Part shown: piece by piece, positions 61,753-64,000 of the stretch
Layout of the letters: each line of letters starts with the position of its first letter
How positions within the stretch are numbered: the stretch's first letter is position 1
Assembly: GCF_009184635.1 (NCBI RefSeq)
Contig: NZ_WELI01000003.1
Coordinates: 682,001 to 746,000 of the forward strand
Origin: Rudanella paleaurantiibacter
GTDB lineage: Bacteria > Bacteroidota > Bacteroidia > Cytophagales > Spirosomataceae
DNA length: 64,000 bases
Reading direction: 5' to 3'
The notes under the pieces: generated by a model
The model's database searches: none
What the model saw: only the letters and a program-made list of their open reading frames with translations
Told to the model about the DNA's origin: nothing
Made by a program: the position numbers and the translations under genes

Positions 61753-62622
61753 TCACCCTATAAACGCTGAGAGCGGGCCTTTATCTTTAACCCGAACCCC
61801 TTTTTCGGTCTTCTCCACGGTAGCGGCTTCCGTTACGGGGTCGTGTTCAAACATCAGTACCCAGTTTTCGGCCGCGGCCTGGGTAAGCACCCGCGCTTTT
61901 TCGTCCATTGTGAGCAGGGGCCGCACATCATAACTCATCACATAAGGCAAGGGCACGTGCCCCGCCGACGGAATCAGGTCGGCGCAATACAACACCGTTT
62001 GGTTCCCTACGGTAAGCTTCGGCAGGGCCATCTTCTCGGTATGTCCATCTACATATACCAGATCCATACCGGATAAAGGCAGCCCGCCTTCATCCAGAAA
62101 CCGAAGCTGCCCGCTTTCTTCCAGCGGCAGAATATTCTCTTTCAGAAACGACGCTTTCTCACGCGGGTTGGGGTGCGTGGCCCAATGCCAATGGGCGCTG
62201 TGGGTCCAGTAAGTAGCGTTGCCGAATGTAGGCTCCAGGCGATCGGCCACGCGCCGAATGGCCCCGCCCACATGGTCGAAGTGCAGGTGCGTGAGCAATA
62301 CATCCGTAATATCAGCTTCCGAATAGCTCGCCCGCCGAATGGAAGCAATCAGCTCGGCCTTATCGGGGCCGTCGCCGTGGTGGGGCTCATAGTGCCCGAA
62401 GAATTTGTCGTCCTGCTTATCGCCCAGACCCGTATCAACCAGCACAAGCCGAGGGCGTCCGTCGGTATCGGTTGTCTCCACGAGCAGGCAGCGCATGGCC
62501 CAGGTACAGCGGTTTTGAGCATCGGCCGGGTTGAGTTTATTCCAGAGGGGTTTCGGCACAACACCGAACATGGCTCCCCCGTCGAGTTTGAAGAAGCCGG
62601 TATCAATAGTTTTGAGGGTCAT
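61753..62622 (-). CDS. MBL-fold metallo-hydrolase
   Basis: A 289-residue metallo-beta-lactamase-fold hydrolase of the AiiA/lactonase-like type. The metal motif is LLTHLHFDHVGG, with further ligands in YVDGHTEKM and in LYCADLIPSAGH. AHWHWATHPNPREK supplies a His-rich loop. There is no signal peptide; the substrate is unknown (lactones, phosphodiesters or glutathione thioesters are all possible). MTLKTIDTGFF (62622) is chosen; the upstream frame to 62796 crosses a terminator and lacks protein character. Confidence 0.88.
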   Translation of the reverse strand: MTLKTIDTGFFKLDGGAMFGVVPKPLWNKLNPADAQNRCTWAMRCLLVETTDTDGRPRLVLVDTGLGDKQDDKFFGHYEPHHGDGPDKAELIASIRRASYSEADITDVLLTHLHFDHVGGAIRRVADRLEPTFGNATYWTHSAHWHWATHPNPREKASFLKENILPLEESGQLRFLDEGGLPLSGMDLVYVDGHTEKMALPKLTVGNQTVLYCADLIPSAGHVPLPYVMSYDVRPLLTMDEKARVLTQAAAENWVLMFEHDPVTEAATVEKTEKGVRVKDKGPLSAFIG

Positions 62623-62704
62623 TTTTCGTTTGTCGATTAGGTTGAGGCCGGGCCCAGGTGGGCGTCGGCCTGTGCGTGATGCCCAGCGATTTACGACGGA
62701 TGCC

Positions 62705-62749
62705 TTAAAAAAACAAACCCCCACCTGCCAACGGCAAATGGGGGTTTGT
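62705..62749 (-). terminator. Minus-strand terminator between element and core genes
   Basis: An 11-bp stem (ACAAACCCCCA 62713-62723 with its complement 62739-62749, plus inner TGCC/GGCA) with seven T following on the minus strand. It would end transcripts coming from the replication-protein side before the hydrolase gene. Confidence 0.85.
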
Positions 62750-62823
62750 GGGCCAACCAGGACCCCCACTTTTGGATATAATTCTCTGTAATTCAACTAT
62801 TTACTATTCACAATTTTGTATTG

Positions 62824-62861
62824 CGGACGGGTTTACGGACGGTTTAGAGCAGTTACGGACG
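62824..62861. repeat. Three CGGACG repeats
   Basis: CGGACG at 62824-62829, 62836-62841 and 62856-62861, spaced 12 and 20 nt and in the same orientation, beside an AT-rich stretch (62863-62905). This is origin- or operator-like, but weak on its own. Confidence 0.5.
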
Positions 62862-62936
62862 AAACAGGAATATTTTTATTAGCAAACGGCAAAGTTTCTT
62901 TTTTACAACGGAAACAACCGAAACACCCGAATTAAG

Positions 62937-62944
62937 TAAGTTTG
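62937..62944 (+). promoter_or_regulatory. -7 element of the candidate small RNA
   Basis: TAAGTTTG matches TAnnTTTG and lies 7 nt before the first hairpin. No clear -33 TTG was found. Confidence 0.5.
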
Positions 62945-62950
62945 CCGTGT

Positions 62951-63037
62951 CAGATACTATTCCGGTATCTGGTTTGAGCAGAGTCGGGCGGGTGGTTCCT
63001 CCGGCTCTCCGGCCGGGTGGTTCCCCCGGCCTTTTTT
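62951..63037 (+). ncRNA. Candidate three-hairpin small RNA
   Basis: Three successive hairpins: CAGATAC with GTATCTG (62951-62957, 62965-62971), GAGTCGG with CCGGCTC (62981-62987, 63001-63007, one G-T pair), and a terminator GGCCGGG with CCCGGCC (63011-63017, 63025-63031) followed by six T. A Bacteroidota -7 element precedes it. There is no open frame of note. It is convergent with the replication-like gene, ending 13 nt from its stop. The direct repeat GGGTGGTTCC occurs in hairpins 2 and 3. Predicted from sequence only. Confidence 0.55.
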
Positions 63038-63049
63038 GTTGCCCGGCCC

Positions 63050-64000
63050 TTACCCGTTACCGTTATTGTCCCCTAATACTGACTGTTGCCGAGGGTCGAG
63101 CCGCAACGTATCAGCCACATCGAACAAAGTAGGCTGTCTGTAAATCTTGTTAATCGAGCGTTTGAGGTTGTTTCGTGGGTTGCTCTGGTCGTTGCGGAGT
63201 AGGTGAGCCGCCCGTTCTGCACGCTCCTCTTTCGAGCCTTTACGGTAACATCTGCGGCCCCGTTCGACCTCCTCCAACAAGGCAGGACACGCCCGTAACA
63301 TTGTAGCCGTTGGGCGCGGGTTTGGGAGTGTTCCACGGCTCCCCGGTTTGGCCCCCTCCCGTGAACCCACTTTGTCCGAAATTGCCCCTACATATAAAGG
63401 GTAAATTTCGGACAAACTGCCCCTTTCACACCCTTCTGACAAGTCGGTAAATTTCGGACAATTTACGCCCGGTTGGGTAAGTGTTCCACGGTCTGACAAG
63501 TCTGTAAATTTCGGACACGTCGGGCGGGTCAACTCCTCCCATTTCTGAATCAGTAGCTCGGCCGTTTCGCTCTGCCATTCATTGCCCGGCCTGCGATCGG
63601 CTAACAGTTTCCTAAATTGCTCCTCCTCCCGTCTGAGCCGTTTCCGTACCCGGTCGTACTCTTTCCCTTTTAGGTCGTTGGGCAACTGCCAGTAACGCGG
63701 GTTTCGTCCCTGTAGCAGTAGCTCACGGTGACGGGTGGGCACATCGTCAACGCTCACGCCCGGCTCATCAAACAAAATGCCCGTAAACACCTCTGCCAGT
63801 AGCCGCCCCAATGCCGGGTAAAGGTCGGTGTTGAGCAGGTCGGCCAGCGTACCCAATTTGATACCCCGGCCGTGTAGGTGTTGCATCTTTAAAACCTTCA
63901 CCTCAAACCGTAGCAGGTTCGCCCCTAAACCGTACTGTTCGCCTTTGTTGTAGACCTTCACGGCATACTGAGAAAACGCGGCCTGATAGTACTCAAACCC
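63050..64000 (-). CDS. Replication-initiator-like protein (5' partial)
   Basis: The frame is open to the right edge, so the N-terminus is outside. The visible N-terminal part reads YYQAAFSQYAVKVYNKGEQY followed by LGANLLRFEVKVLKMQHLHG. This resembles the rolling-circle initiator family of phage gpII and related plasmid proteins (conserved YDKG/YNK and RFE-type segments), but recognition is moderate. The middle is strongly basic (RVRKRLRREEEQFRKLLADRR). The C-terminal third contains CPKFTDLS twice, RGTL twice, and iteron-like DNA repeats. Composition and position suggest a plasmid-like or phage-like integrated element. The terminator 300 bp downstream would end its transcript. Confidence 0.6.
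   Translation of the reverse strand, partial: GFEYYQAAFSQYAVKVYNKGEQYGLGANLLRFEVKVLKMQHLHGRGIKLGTLADLLNTDLYPALGRLLAEVFTGILFDEPGVSVDDVPTRHRELLLQGRNPRYWQLPNDLKGKEYDRVRKRLRREEEQFRKLLADRRPGNEWQSETAELLIQKWEELTRPTCPKFTDLSDRGTLTQPGVNCPKFTDLSEGCERGSLSEIYPLYVGAISDKVGSREGAKPGSRGTLPNPRPTATMLRACPALLEEVERGRRCYRKGSKEERAERAAHLLRNDQSNPRNNLKRSINKIYRQPTLFDVADTLRLDPRQQSVLGDNNGNG
63372..63517. repeat. Iteron-like repeats inside the replication-like gene
   Basis: The + strand word GTAAATTTCGGACA occurs at 63401-63414, 63447-63460 and 63504-63517, and an inverted partial copy (TTGTCCGAAATT) at 63372-63383. The last two direct copies extend to 26 bp with TCTGACAAGTC before them (one difference), 57 bp apart. AGTGTTCCACGG also repeats (63327-63338, 63480-63491). 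The copies fall in different codon phases. Confidence 0.8.

Overview
The window (about 55% GC, densely packed, short intergenic gaps) looks like the chromosome of a Cytophagales bacterium near Spirosoma and its relatives (phylum Bacteroidota). The support is two SusC/SusD outer-membrane uptake pairs, many Bacteroidota-type TAnnTTTG promoter elements, Sec, Tat and lipoprotein signals, a DevBCA-TolC exporter, a lycopene cyclase of the kind pigmented Cytophagales carry, and a protein set typical of that order. There is no rRNA, no CRISPR array and no recognisable insertion sequence.

Layout. 1-9.5 kb: the C-terminal part of a fused hydantoinase A/B (5-oxoprolinase type) protein, Dps, a Tat-exported sugar isomerase-like protein, a divergent Nramp transporter, a TonB receptor, a membrane-anchored metallo-beta-lactamase-fold hydrolase and a lone ABC ATPase. 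9.5-16 kb: a second Tat isomerase-like protein, a rhomboid protease divergent from a polytopic membrane protein, a DUF2490 protein, a 2'-5' RNA ligase-like protein, an OsmC protein and a secreted protein of unknown function. 16-21 kb: an Rpn-type nuclease followed by housekeeping genes lipA, a lycopene cyclase, metK and hpf. 21-27.4 kb: a TauE/SafE transporter, then a tripartite exporter operon (devA-devB-devC-tolC) divergent from a MarR regulator with candidate operators between them. 27.4-34.2 kb: a GH43 glycosidase, a MATE pump, a bestrophin, and a tightly overlapping operon of 7TM protein, histidine kinase and LuxR-type response regulator. 34.2-35.5 kb: a small unknown gene and a small membrane ORF lie between two copies of a hairpin-forming repeat of about 110 bp. 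35.6-47.8 kb: an MFS pump, a metzincin-like lipoprotein, a darcynin, an ABC exporter, a PAS histidine kinase whose phosphoacceptor histidine is glycine, a thioredoxin, a Nif3-like protein, a second MATE pump behind a long structured leader, hflX, and tRNA-Arg(CCT) with a broken 3'-half copy beside it. 47.8-60.6 kb: endonuclease III, an OmpA-family protein and two SusCD units. 60.9-64 kb: patatin, a metallo-hydrolase, a candidate small RNA, and the edge of what looks like a replicative mobile element.

Two themes stand out. The first is an abundance of structured intergenic repeats: long perfect inverted repeats, 22-bp palindromes, and palindromes built from short reiterated words that abut or even supply stop codons. 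The second is the right edge. There a partial replication-protein-like gene carries a DNA word (GTCCGAAATT/TAC) repeated in different reading frames and in both orientations, so the word is probably kept as a DNA signal such as iterons or an origin. Beside it lie CGGACG repeats and a predicted three-hairpin small RNA. This is the best candidate in the window for an undescribed system.
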